Assembly (NCBI GenBank): GCA_030653365.1
Contig: JAURZL010000018.1
Span: 310,001 to 374,000, forward strand
From: Anaerolineaceae bacterium
GTDB taxonomy: Bacteria > Chloroflexota > Anaerolineae > Anaerolineales > Anaerolineaceae
Reading direction: 5' to 3'
Length of the DNA stretch: 64,000 bases
Shown here piece by piece: positions 1-8,034 of this stretch. A program made the position numbers and the translations under genes. The notes beneath the pieces are model-generated. The model was not told the origin of the DNA and searched no databases. It saw only the letters and a list, made by a program, of their open reading frames with translations. How positions within the stretch are numbered: the stretch's first letter is position 1; each line of letters starts with the position of its first letter.

Positions 1-1146
1 GCATTGTTCTCCCGAGTAAATCTGGGAGAACAAGCTATTCTTTCTCTGACACCAGTTGCCAACCTGCAAGAGTATGAGAGTAAAGTGATCAGCGGTCGAT
101 TGGAATTATTGGGGAAAGGGACCATGGATTTAAAGCGGGGAGGGATGGGAGTTTCCCTGGAGTTGATTCGGGAGAATTTTTGGGAAGGAATTGGAGATTG
201 GGTCCCGTTAAGTAATATTCATGGGACTAATATTATCAATGGACTTCGGATTGATAATGAGTACAGCGAAAATGATACTTGCTTTAATTATGCAACTATA
301 AACGGGGAAGACATTGACGGGGAGGTTCCGGCTCCTGCAACTGTGATCATAAAACATGAAGACTTAACCAATACAGCTCCCTTTGGAAATATTCTTGTCA
401 GTAATGAGATCATATCTACGATGCTGCCTGGTGATACTTTCATTGATGGATCCCAGGGATCCAGTCTACTAAACTGGGGAGCTGTCATGAATGCTGATGC
501 AAGTAATGGTATTTATGGTTTAGTACAATGGGATGTGACCATCCCTTTGAAAATTGTTCAGTTTAACATTGATAACGCTATCGCTGGGAGAATTGCTGGC
601 CGGTTAGTACGGCCAGTGCTCAGAATGAAAGATTTTGTTACAACGAATGATTATTGGATCAGGTGCAAGGTCAGCCAGGGTGATGCTGTGGAGTATTCCA
701 GGTGGCAAAAAATAGAAGTAAATAAAAAAATGGTGATATTACCTGCAATGCATATCCCTCCCCGGGATCTGAAATCTACTGAATTAGTAGATGTACTTTT
801 CGCATTTGAAGCCCAAAGAAATGTAAGCGGTTCGCATGTTCTAACAATTGATGATATTGATTTCCTGCCTCTGGATGGGTACAGACATTATTACAACCTG
901 GGCGATTATGGGTTAGCCTGGAATGAAACTTTGTATGACGAAATCATGAATGATTTGATTTATTCAATTCCAGGCGGATATGAAAAGAGAATTTTATCTC
1001 ATCAGGCCACTGGAAAAGGGATCTGGTTGATGCCAGGCAAGGATCAATGCATTCGGGTCAAGTGGGATACCAGTAGTGGAAACTGTATAACAAAACAACA
1101 AATGAAACTCATGCTGAGATATAGACCTAGAAGGATTAATATCTAA
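1..1146 (+). CDS. Phage tail-type structural protein, 5' end outside window
   Basis: The frame is open from base 1, so the true start lies upstream of the window and about 381 residues are seen. There is no signal peptide or membrane segment. The protein is rich in beta-strand-like sequence and ends in a basic RYRPRRINI tail. I infer a tail or baseplate component because the next gene overlaps its stop by one base (TAATG) and also looks like a tail protein, and because a tyrosine recombinase closes the region at 19-20 kb. No family motif is diagnostic, so another large prophage structural role is possible. Confidence 0.5.
   Translation, partial: ALFSRVNLGEQAILSLTPVANLQEYESKVISGRLELLGKGTMDLKRGGMGVSLELIRENFWEGIGDWVPLSNIHGTNIINGLRIDNEYSENDTCFNYATINGEDIDGEVPAPATVIIKHEDLTNTAPFGNILVSNEIISTMLPGDTFIDGSQGSSLLNWGAVMNADASNGIYGLVQWDVTIPLKIVQFNIDNAIAGRIAGRLVRPVLRMKDFVTTNDYWIRCKVSQGDAVEYSRWQKIEVNKKMVILPAMHIPPRDLKSTELVDVLFAFEAQRNVSGSHVLTIDDIDFLPLDGYRHYYNLGDYGLAWNETLYDEIMNDLIYSIPGGYEKRILSHQATGKGIWLMPGKDQCIRVKWDTSSGNCITKQQMKLMLRYRPRRINI
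4..33. repeat. Inverted repeat, 10-bp perfect arms
   Basis: The arms TTGTTCTCCC and GGGAGAACAA are separated by 10 bases. They lie inside the reading frame of the partial tail-type gene, so this may be chance or a coding-sequence hairpin. Confidence 0.5.
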
Positions 1147-2570
1147 TGCAAGTAATCATAAAAGATCGATTCAGTGAGCTTAATCCGCTGGTGAAAAATT
1201 GGAAAGTAAAAAAATTATATTGGGCTCTACCTGGTGGCTGTAGAGAAGCTGAATTAGAAGCGCAACCAAAAGATATTCGAGATAATTTAGAACAGATTTT
1301 AGATGGGTTGGGAAAGTCTGTGGATATTCTCGATGACTTTGGCCAGAATATTTGGAATGGGTTTGTAAATGAAATCGAGATCCAATTAGGATCCACAGCC
1401 ATGCGTGTCAGCCTTGACCAATTTGCGAATCGAGTGGCGATCCGGTATGTTGACCTGAAACCATCGGCACCATGGTCAAAGGAAGATGGGATCACCAATT
1501 TTGTCGAAGATCAAGTGATGGTTCAACGGTTCGGGAAAAAAGAATGGATGGGGTTCCTTCCGAATGGGACACCTGGGCAGGCTCTGAATGCTGCCCAAAC
1601 CTGGTTGAAAGAAAAAACGAATTTTAAGAAAAGATTGGTTTTAGGCGAAATCGATTATAACAAGGTGATTTATCATTTGAAGGGCTGGTGGGAAACTTTA
1701 GATTGGATATTTTATGAGCAGGATGAGGGATTTATCGGGCATTTAGATGAGGGAAAAAGCTTTTATGCGTTTGGTAATACCAGTACATCTACAAAAATTG
1801 CACAAAAATTTATTGTGCCGGCTGGGGGTCTGCTGACCAGGGAAATCTGGCTGCGGGTCGGGAAGAAATTGGAACCGGTTGATAATGTGATTCTTGAGAT
1901 AATAGCAGACTCCGGAGGCAATCCAGGAACTACAGTTCTGGCAAGTGGTTCTGTAGCAGGGACGCTATTAACTGGCGGGTATAACTGGATACGCTTTGAG
2001 GTTGGCCAGGTGGAATTAACTGCTGGATCCTTCTACTGGCTGGTAGTGCGGAGATCCGGAGCGACAAATTCGGGTACTTACTATATGCTTGCTACTGACG
2101 ATGCCAGGGGATATGCTGCTGGGGATTTAAAAACCTGGAGTGGGACTGCATGGGCTGTAAGAAATGAAGATCTGAATTTCGCTATTCTTGGATCGGAAGA
2201 GACCACCAAACAAATGGAAAGGGTCATTGGTTTTGGGGGTCAGTTCTTGAACGGGATCCAGATCAGGGATGCAAGCGGATTAGATTATTTGTTGTGGCGT
2301 GAATTGAATTTGACCTGCCGGGAAGAGCTTATGAATCTGCTGCAGGTGGGGACTGTGAATGGGTCGAAGCTGGATGCCATGGTGGATGCTGAGCGCAATC
2401 TGGTGGTTTGGCGGAGGAAAGAAGTTGCGGAGTGGAAGATGGATTCCAGGGGGAAGTTGTGGACTCTGGTGGGTGCGGAGTGGAATCCAGGGATGGATTG
2501 GTTGGGGGGATTGGCGGAGACGGAGTTTGGGGAAGTGGTACGGTTGGAGGAGTTGGAGTGGAGGGGGTAG
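1146..2570 (+). CDS. Phage tail-type protein with carbohydrate-binding-like beta domain
   Basis: 474 residues; translation is coupled to the preceding gene by a TAATG overlap. The N-terminal third begins MQVIIKDRFSEL and resembles tail/baseplate proteins of siphophage type in general character. Residues about 215-345 form a beta-sandwich-like stretch (PVDNVILEII, GTTVLASGSV, FYWLVVRR) of the sort seen in host- or sugar-binding modules. The last 145 residues are encoded by strikingly G-rich DNA, and this end is repeated twice downstream as decayed fragments (11475-11912 and 13150-13269). A receptor-binding or tail-hub role is inferred from context. It is the only intact copy in the window. Confidence 0.5.
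   Translation: MQVIIKDRFSELNPLVKNWKVKKLYWALPGGCREAELEAQPKDIRDNLEQILDGLGKSVDILDDFGQNIWNGFVNEIEIQLGSTAMRVSLDQFANRVAIRYVDLKPSAPWSKEDGITNFVEDQVMVQRFGKKEWMGFLPNGTPGQALNAAQTWLKEKTNFKKRLVLGEIDYNKVIYHLKGWWETLDWIFYEQDEGFIGHLDEGKSFYAFGNTSTSTKIAQKFIVPAGGLLTREIWLRVGKKLEPVDNVILEIIADSGGNPGTTVLASGSVAGTLLTGGYNWIRFEVGQVELTAGSFYWLVVRRSGATNSGTYYMLATDDARGYAAGDLKTWSGTAWAVRNEDLNFAILGSEETTKQMERVIGFGGQFLNGIQIRDASGLDYLLWRELNLTCREELMNLLQVGTVNGSKLDAMVDAERNLVVWRRKEVAEWKMDSRGKLWTLVGAEWNPGMDWLGGLAETEFGEVVRLEELEWRG
2455..2570 (+). repeat. Parent copy of the G-rich tail-gene 3' end repeat
   Basis: This segment encodes the C-terminus AEWNPGMDW...LEWRG. Nearly identical DNA recurs at 11772-11912 and, shorter, at 13174-13269, both on the same strand. 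Each of the three copies is followed within about 90-200 bp by an unrelated plus-strand gene. Confidence 0.85.
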
Positions 2571-2708
2571 AAACTAATCATAATAAATAAAATGGATCAA
2601 AAATAAGATTGCAATTGGAGGAAACAATTGTAAAATTAATTGGAGTCGGTCACAAATAACACTTAACTGGGGTGAACAAAGTGGCAACATTAATATGAGG
2701 TGATTTGT

Positions 2709-3836
2709 ATGAGCAACGAAGATAATCTAAATGAAGATGTACCTGAATCTGTGTCTGGAGAAATAATTGAAAGCGGAAATCAGGAACTTAGAATCTTTGT
2801 CACAATTGAAGACCAATGTGGGGTTGATGTTACTAAAATGAGTAATTTTTTTGATTTTTACATCCAACAGCTAACTAGTGAGCTGAGTACAAATACTCGA
2901 GTTAATGTTATTGAGAATATTCCGATTTCAGATATTGGTATTCTACATGAATTGATCGATCAAGCCCTTGTGATTTCGGATGGGAAGGATGTATTAGTTC
3001 CCGATTTTGATAGTCTACCTCATGACATCAAAGACAAACTTGCCAAAGGCATTTATAAAATGGGGGAGTCGAAACAGGTTGATGGGAATCTTCGAGCCGT
3101 CATAATGGATGAAAATGACATTCGAGTTAAAGACATTACCCTCAAATCTGTGATAAATAATCCTGGAACGATAGAGACAGTCCGAAGTATTACGATTCAG
3201 GCAATGATGAGGCAAATATACGTAAAACTTGGTGAAATACAGGAATTGCAAAGCTACCAGATTGATAAAGATAGAGATGAAACTATAGGGGTGCCGTTTA
3301 TTAACGCAAGAGACTATATTCTCCGTGCACAAATTGGAGGAACTCAAGAAGAAAAAAGAGAGAATCTGAAGAAATCAACAGATGAACTGACAAAAGCAAT
3401 TAATGCGATATATATAGATCTGTCAACAACTTCGGAGTATTTAGCGAATTCAACAAAGCTGCCAATATTTAATAACCCCTATCTGATTAACAAGTACATA
3501 AAATATTTGACTCTTGATCTCCTATTGGTCACCAAATATGTTGGAGTCCTGATCCATGTATTTGATTATCTCGGTGAAAAAGCAAGTTCCAATCTGACCT
3601 TAGAAGGGTATCAGTTTATCATGCAGGATTTTTTCACTAAGAGTATCAACAAGAAAGGGAAATCAGCTGGTACTTTGATACATGAGTACTACCCTTATAA
3701 TGAAAACAACATTGATTGGTGGTATAAATTAACCATGGATATAAAATCGGGGATGAATGCTGACTTAAAATCGATTGAAGGAAAAGAGATATTTTTAGTA
3801 TCTGCGGAGGATGTAAGAGATGGAGACAAACTCTGA
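2709..3836 (+). CDS. Conserved-looking cytosolic protein of unknown function
   Basis: 375 residues from the ATG at 2709, which has GAGGTGAT upstream; an in-frame GTG at 2700 is less likely. There is no signal peptide or transmembrane segment. The middle (about residues 145-245) is helical and charged, with KDITLKSV, MRQIYVKLGEIQELQSYQID and FINARDYILRAQIGG. This is the first gene after the intact tail operon and it overlaps the zinc-ribbon gene behind it by 17 bp, so the two form a unit. Base composition is more AT-rich than the tail genes. A cargo or 'moron' gene of the prophage is inferred; I do not recognise the family. Confidence 0.6.
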   Translation: MSNEDNLNEDVPESVSGEIIESGNQELRIFVTIEDQCGVDVTKMSNFFDFYIQQLTSELSTNTRVNVIENIPISDIGILHELIDQALVISDGKDVLVPDFDSLPHDIKDKLAKGIYKMGESKQVDGNLRAVIMDENDIRVKDITLKSVINNPGTIETVRSITIQAMMRQIYVKLGEIQELQSYQIDKDRDETIGVPFINARDYILRAQIGGTQEEKRENLKKSTDELTKAINAIYIDLSTTSEYLANSTKLPIFNNPYLINKYIKYLTLDLLLVTKYVGVLIHVFDYLGEKASSNLTLEGYQFIMQDFFTKSINKKGKSAGTLIHEYYPYNENNIDWWYKLTMDIKSGMNADLKSIEGKEIFLVSAEDVRDGDKL

Positions 3837-4041
3837 GAAAGACGTAAGAAAATGCATAAAGTGCAAAAAAACCCTTGTTGGAAAAAGTATATTTAGCCTT
3901 TGCCCTAAATGTATCAATGATTATAGTATAAAAGGATCTGGTTTAATTACTTTTGGATACGTTGGCAGATCGTTGCTTTTGAAGCACGGTGGAAAAATTG
4001 TAAAAGGAGCGTTTAACTTAATAAAAGTTATTAAAGGCTGA
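3820..4041 (+). CDS. Small zinc-ribbon protein
   Basis: 73 residues. Two Cys pairs (CIKC at about 12-15 and CPKC at about 27-30) form a classic zinc ribbon, followed by a glycine-rich, weakly hydrophobic C-terminal half ending in KVIKG. GGAGG lies about 10 bases before the ATG, inside the end of the preceding gene, and the two reading frames overlap by 17 bp. A partner or regulator of the 375-residue protein is inferred from this coupling. Confidence 0.6.
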   Translation: METNSEKDVRKCIKCKKTLVGKSIFSLCPKCINDYSIKGSGLITFGYVGRSLLLKHGGKIVKGAFNLIKVIKG

Positions 4042-4134
4042 TACTCTCTCAAGGTTTGTAAATTCTAATTTGTAAATATTACATTTAACCGCAAAGATAA
4101 CTTTATTATTTTGACTATAGTAATTATTCTTTTT

Positions 4135-4428
4135 TTATCTCGGTAAAAACGGTCGTAAACCTGGGAGAGAAAAATCTAACGTTTGTTTTGCAAGGTTTAG
4201 TAAATAATAAAGTTTTTCTAAATCCAAATCAGTTTTGTTTTCGTTTTGTTCATCCATTATTTTTTTCGCATCTCTGACAAATGCATGGGCAGCAAAAACT
4301 AATGCAATGGTTTTTTCATCTGGTCTTGTGGCATCGGTGGGCTCTAAGGTGTCGGTTGATTTTCCCGGGGCGAGATTTGCTTTGGAGAAAAAATCTGAAA
4401 GCATGTTATTGAGTTCGTTATCGTTCAT
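4135..4428 (-). CDS. Small helical protein, paralogue of the gene at 15549-15827 (copy 1)
   Basis: 97 residues from the ATG at 4428, which is preceded by GAGGTCAT; an upstream in-frame start at 4470 would lie on top of the promoter and is rejected. It shares with the second copy the pattern YAAH/FAAH...K...LDLEKL...LPxLxxF and a helical make-up with no signal peptide. The stop of a truncated SpoVS-like frame lies just upstream. Function unknown. The protein sequences have diverged far more than the leaders in front of them. Confidence 0.6.
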   Translation of the reverse strand: MNDNELNNMLSDFFSKANLAPGKSTDTLEPTDATRPDEKTIALVFAAHAFVRDAKKIMDEQNENKTDLDLEKLYYLLNLAKQTLDFSLPGLRPFLPR

Positions 4429-4432
4429 TGAT

Positions 4433-4475
4433 GACCTCTGTGTGGTGGGATGTATTGGATTATTATACAAGAAAA
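4433..4475 (-). promoter_or_regulatory. Duplicated leader/promoter, copy 1
   Basis: This 43-bp segment matches 15831-15873 at 39 of 43 positions by hand comparison. It carries a TATAAT -10 hexamer on the minus strand (4462-4467) and the Shine-Dalgarno sequence of the small gene at 4428. No clear -35 hexamer is seen. Confidence 0.65.
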
Positions 4476-4477
4476 TA

Positions 4478-4651
4478 TTATCGTGGTTCGACGATGATTT
4501 TAATTGCCGTCACAATTCTTCCGTCAAAATCCAGATCCACAAATTCGGGGTAGAAAATCGCATCAATCCCGTCTTCCTGCAAATATCGTCTCGCTAAAAC
4601 CATGGCTTTCATTGCTTGGTTGAGTGATCCTGCTCCGATCATCTGGATCTC
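4478..4651 (-). pseudogene. 5'-truncated spoVS-like remnant
   Basis: Read on the minus strand, this is collinear with residues 30-86 of the intact SpoVS-like protein at 17480-17740 without an indel: EIQMIGAGSLNQAMKAMVLA, then FVDLDFDGRIVTAIKII, ending VEPR and TAA. The N-terminal 29 residues are missing; the upstream sequence (NNSFQEYHQA) is unrelated and offers no start codon. Seven bases separate it from the leader of the small gene. Confidence 0.85.
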
Positions 4652-4908
4652 GGCTTGATGATATTCCTGGAAGGAATTATTTAATGAAATAAGTACTTTT
4701 AATTAAAAAAGAATAGGACTAAAGAGGAGGTTAAGAATTTTATTTTCTCCAAACATCTCTATATCGAAAATCGGTGCTAATCAGATGGGGAGAAACAATT
4801 AATATTATAGAAAACCGCAATAAAACTAAGGCAAATTGGGGTAACTTCTTAGATATTGATACAAATGAAACCTCCCTCTGTCAAATCATCAAAGATATTT
4901 AGATTTGA

Positions 4909-6546
4909 TCAGGTTGCAAGAAAAAAGGCAACTAAAACGATAATGGCGATTGCCAAGAATAATAAGCCAATAATCGAAATAATAAAGTTCCTTATGGCGC
5001 TTTTATCCGCTGTTTCTAAACGGGTCTTTAATAGATCGTGTTCTATTGAGATTGAGGTTAATTGAGACTTAACTCTATCAATTTGCTGATAAGTGGAAGA
5101 TAAATTCTCACTTTCCGGCCTGGCATTAATAACCAAAGACCCAAGATTATTGATCAAAGGAGACATTTTTTGTCTAATCGAACTGATTTCATTTTTTAGA
5201 TTTTTTACTTCCATTGATAATTCGGCAATATTTTGGTCTAGAGGAGAAAGGGATGATTTTTGATCCCCTTTGACCTGGTCAATCTTTTGATTTAATAGAT
5301 TAATCTGATCTTGAATTGGTTCTAAAGATGATTCAAATTCGATTTTTTCGTTTTGTAAGGTTTCAGATTCAGAAGCGCGAGAAATAATAGAATTTTCTAC
5401 TGCTGAAATCGCATTCTTATATGACAGAATTTGAGAGTCTTTTTCTGGAGAATCAGATAATTCAACTTCAGATAATTTTGTTCTAAATGTCTGAATCTCA
5501 GAATGCATCTTGGTTTGTTCTTGAGCAAGTCTTGTTATTTGTTTATCTGTCGTGGAGATCTTTGTCTGAGCTTGACTCAACCGCGTATTAACTTCCTTAG
5601 CTTCGGCTTGAAATCCATTGAGCTGAGTTGTATATTCTTTGTCAATTTTATTTCTTTCTTCTCGCACTAATCCTAATTGTGATTCAATTTTTACCAATTT
5701 TTCGTTCAATTCTTTCGATTGCGTTTCCAGGTTTTCCAAAACAGAGTATTGCTCATCATAATCAGCATGATAGACTCTTGCTGACCATGCTTGATTGCCC
5801 AAATTGGTAATGAGGTTTGCCTTTTCCTGTTCGATTTTCTTTCTTTCACCACCCAATTTGGTAGCTTGCAATTGCCATTTACTGGATGAAAGGGTTATTT
5901 CTCCCCATTTTTTTAATTTACCAGATAACAACAAGATGAATAAAAAAGCTACGAATAATAGAGATAATGCTCCGATAGCCAGGATCGGAATCCATTGAAT
6001 AGATCCTTTTGGAATTACAATTGCATAGGGCGTAGTTCTAGGATTTATCCAGGTGACAGTATCAGAATCTACCTGAGTACCGTTGCTTTCCAATATGTTT
6101 CCAGCGTGTAATGTGACTGAAAAATTTTCCAAATACTGTAGATCATCGATTTCAGTAAATTCAAATCGGTATGCCTTTCGATTATTGTATTGAAATTCAT
6201 CCCAAGTAAAGATCTCATCTTCATTAATCTTTATCTTAGAGGATTTAATCTCATAAAAATGAGTCGTAGAATTTTTTGACTCGATTTTTCTCCAAGTCCA
6301 TTCTTCACCTAATTCGCTCTCTAATTCGGGGAAAACTTCTTTCTCAAATTCTTGAGGTCCTCCAGCTATCTGCATTTGCTCTTCAGGAACTCCAATAGTC
6401 ATAATAATTTTTGTATAATTTCCTGAATAAACTGTTATATCTGTGTCCAAAGATCCTACTCCACACCCAGTAAGGAAACAAATTGATGATAAGGAAAAAA
6501 TGAAGAATAAATAAATTATTTTCCGCGAGATTCTATTATTGTCCAC
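4909..6546 (-). CDS. Lipoprotein with external domain, two membrane segments and long coiled coil
   Basis: 545 residues from a GTG start with GGAGG six bases upstream. A lipobox-type signal ends in FLTGCG (Cys about 28). An extracytoplasmic beta-rich domain covers about 30-175, with a transmembrane segment at about 184-208 (IQWIPILAIGALSLLFVAFLF). A long coiled coil follows (about 225-515, with repeated KLxxIExQL and LNQKIDQVK patterns), and a last hydrophobic segment at about 520-543 anchors the C-terminus. If both membrane segments span, the coiled coil is cytoplasmic. It sits among AT-rich island genes. Function unknown; a membrane-tethered scaffold is one possibility. Confidence 0.65.
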   Translation of the reverse strand: MDNNRISRKIIYLFFIFSLSSICFLTGCGVGSLDTDITVYSGNYTKIIMTIGVPEEQMQIAGGPQEFEKEVFPELESELGEEWTWRKIESKNSTTHFYEIKSSKIKINEDEIFTWDEFQYNNRKAYRFEFTEIDDLQYLENFSVTLHAGNILESNGTQVDSDTVTWINPRTTPYAIVIPKGSIQWIPILAIGALSLLFVAFLFILLLSGKLKKWGEITLSSSKWQLQATKLGGERKKIEQEKANLITNLGNQAWSARVYHADYDEQYSVLENLETQSKELNEKLVKIESQLGLVREERNKIDKEYTTQLNGFQAEAKEVNTRLSQAQTKISTTDKQITRLAQEQTKMHSEIQTFRTKLSEVELSDSPEKDSQILSYKNAISAVENSIISRASESETLQNEKIEFESSLEPIQDQINLLNQKIDQVKGDQKSSLSPLDQNIAELSMEVKNLKNEISSIRQKMSPLINNLGSLVINARPESENLSSTYQQIDRVKSQLTSISIEHDLLKTRLETADKSAIRNFIISIIGLLFLAIAIIVLVAFFLAT

Positions 6547-7106
6547 AACAAACCTCCATTAATTAATTATTTTCAGACAATTTAATAAGTAGTAAACCCA
6601 ACCTAAAGGTTCAAAAAATGGTTATTTTTTTTAAAAGGTTTTGATAATTAAAAAACTGTGATCAGGAATTATAAATAATTATTACATAAAAAAATAATTC
6701 ATATCAAATTTAGCGATTGATTAAGGTAGATACTACCAAGAATTTTAAGGAAATTTAATTTTTGAAGTAATTTACAAGGATAACTTACATAAAAACAAAC
6801 AATGAAACCGCTTCAATAGTTTATTTTTCTGAATCAAGAATTATTTAGGAATTATGTTTGGATCACTGGGATGTTTTATGTAATTAAATTTTTAGGTATC
6901 ACAAAAATCCTTTAAATGGCAAGATAAAATTTTTTTCATGAAAAGATTTATTTTCCCTAACAATTATCATACGGTGATAGCCTGAATGGGGTACTAAATT
7001 GACTGGGAAGCTTGATAGGCTTAGGAGCGTTTGTCGCGGGAAGTATTTTTATTCTCCGACAAGCAGCTTCCAAATGAAAATAGATAATATAAACTAGTGA
7101 TTATTA
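6547..7106. other. AT-rich intergenic stretch with a short ORF remnant
   Basis: No supported gene lies in these 560 bases. Most is very AT-rich. Positions 6960-7077 are less so and contain a 25-codon open frame on the plus strand (7003-7077) reading LGSLIGLGAFVAGSIF then ILRQAASK and a stop. This would be a membrane-like peptide with an in-frame stop just before it, so it may be the tail end of a lost small membrane gene such as a holin. This is a weak inference. Confidence 0.4.
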
Positions 7107-7994
7107 TTAATTGATCGGAACAAGCCAATAACCGTCATTATCCCCTTCAACTGTCCAACCTGTTAAGCCAGTTTTTTCAGAGGTCATTTTCCACCAGATC
7201 CAACGATTATTACAGGATGGACCTTCAAGGATTGAAATTTTCTCACCTGGTTCAATAATACCAAGAATTGTAGCTGTGGAGTTAGGTTTTGATCTTACCC
7301 GGTTAGACAATGGGGGATCCTCAGATACTTTAGCTTTATCACCAATATGAAGCCTGGAAAGATAATAACCGGGACAAGCCTCCCAATACTCTTCATTGTT
7401 TGTACCGGTGGGGGTAAGTGTAGAAATTGATATAGAAGTAGGTGTTGGTGTTAATTCTCCTAAATCTGTTTCTAAAGATGGTTGCAGGGTGGATTGATTT
7501 GAATTAGGAATTACAGTGTCCTCTCCAACCTCTTGGCCTTCATCTGATGGAAGGTCGGTGAAAAATGAAGGATTCAGTAAAGAATTTTGGGTTGTTATTG
7601 TATTGGAACTGATTTCAGGTGTATTTGTTCGAAGGAATTTTGAAATATCGATTGTATTCCTGGCAATTACTGATGATTGTGTATGGTTTTTCAATGATAT
7701 GCTTGAAACTGGAAAAATTTCCAACAAAAAAAATATTCCAATTGCAACTAATACAATTCCAATAAAGGTTGTGAATATTAGTATTGGAATAATGATGGAT
7801 TTTTTCTTATTGGAACCAAAAATTTGTTGTGATGTTGGACCAAAAGAACTCAAATCACCTACAGAATTCTGATTATTAAATTGATTTAGATCAGTTGTTT
7901 GGTTTGAAATACAATCTATGAAAATCTCTAATCCTGTTTCAGGACAAAATTGAAAATTATCAGGATGTTCTTGCTTACAATGTGGACATTTCAC
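7107..7994 (-). CDS. Zinc-ribbon, membrane-anchored protein with C-terminal SH3-like domain
   Basis: 295 residues. The N-terminus is a zinc ribbon (CPHC at 3-6, with a second Cys at FCPETG). One transmembrane segment follows at about 68-92 (IIIPILIFTTFIGIVLVAIG), then a Ser/Thr/Pro-rich linker (about 105-205), then an SH3b-like module (about 215-293: NRVRSKPNSTATILGIIEPG, then WIWWKMTSEKTGLTGWT). This puts a metal ribbon inside and a wall-binding-like SH3 domain outside. It starts 40 bp after the large beta-propeller gene and is probably co-transcribed with it. Chloroflexota genomes carry many proteins of this layout; the partner is unknown. Confidence 0.65.
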   Translation of the reverse strand: MKCPHCKQEHPDNFQFCPETGLEIFIDCISNQTTDLNQFNNQNSVGDLSSFGPTSQQIFGSNKKKSIIIPILIFTTFIGIVLVAIGIFFLLEIFPVSSISLKNHTQSSVIARNTIDISKFLRTNTPEISSNTITTQNSLLNPSFFTDLPSDEGQEVGEDTVIPNSNQSTLQPSLETDLGELTPTPTSISISTLTPTGTNNEEYWEACPGYYLSRLHIGDKAKVSEDPPLSNRVRSKPNSTATILGIIEPGEKISILEGPSCNNRWIWWKMTSEKTGLTGWTVEGDNDGYWLVPIN

Positions 7995-8034
7995 CTAATC
8001 CTCCACTCTTAATCCTTTTGCTAAGCTAAGAATT

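Noticed and set aside
2359..2590. Two extra plus-strand frames inside the G-rich end of the tail gene
   Set aside because: They are shifted readings of a low-complexity G-rich coding segment and have Gly/Trp-rich, unnatural composition. The same frames reappear in the decayed copies for the same reason.
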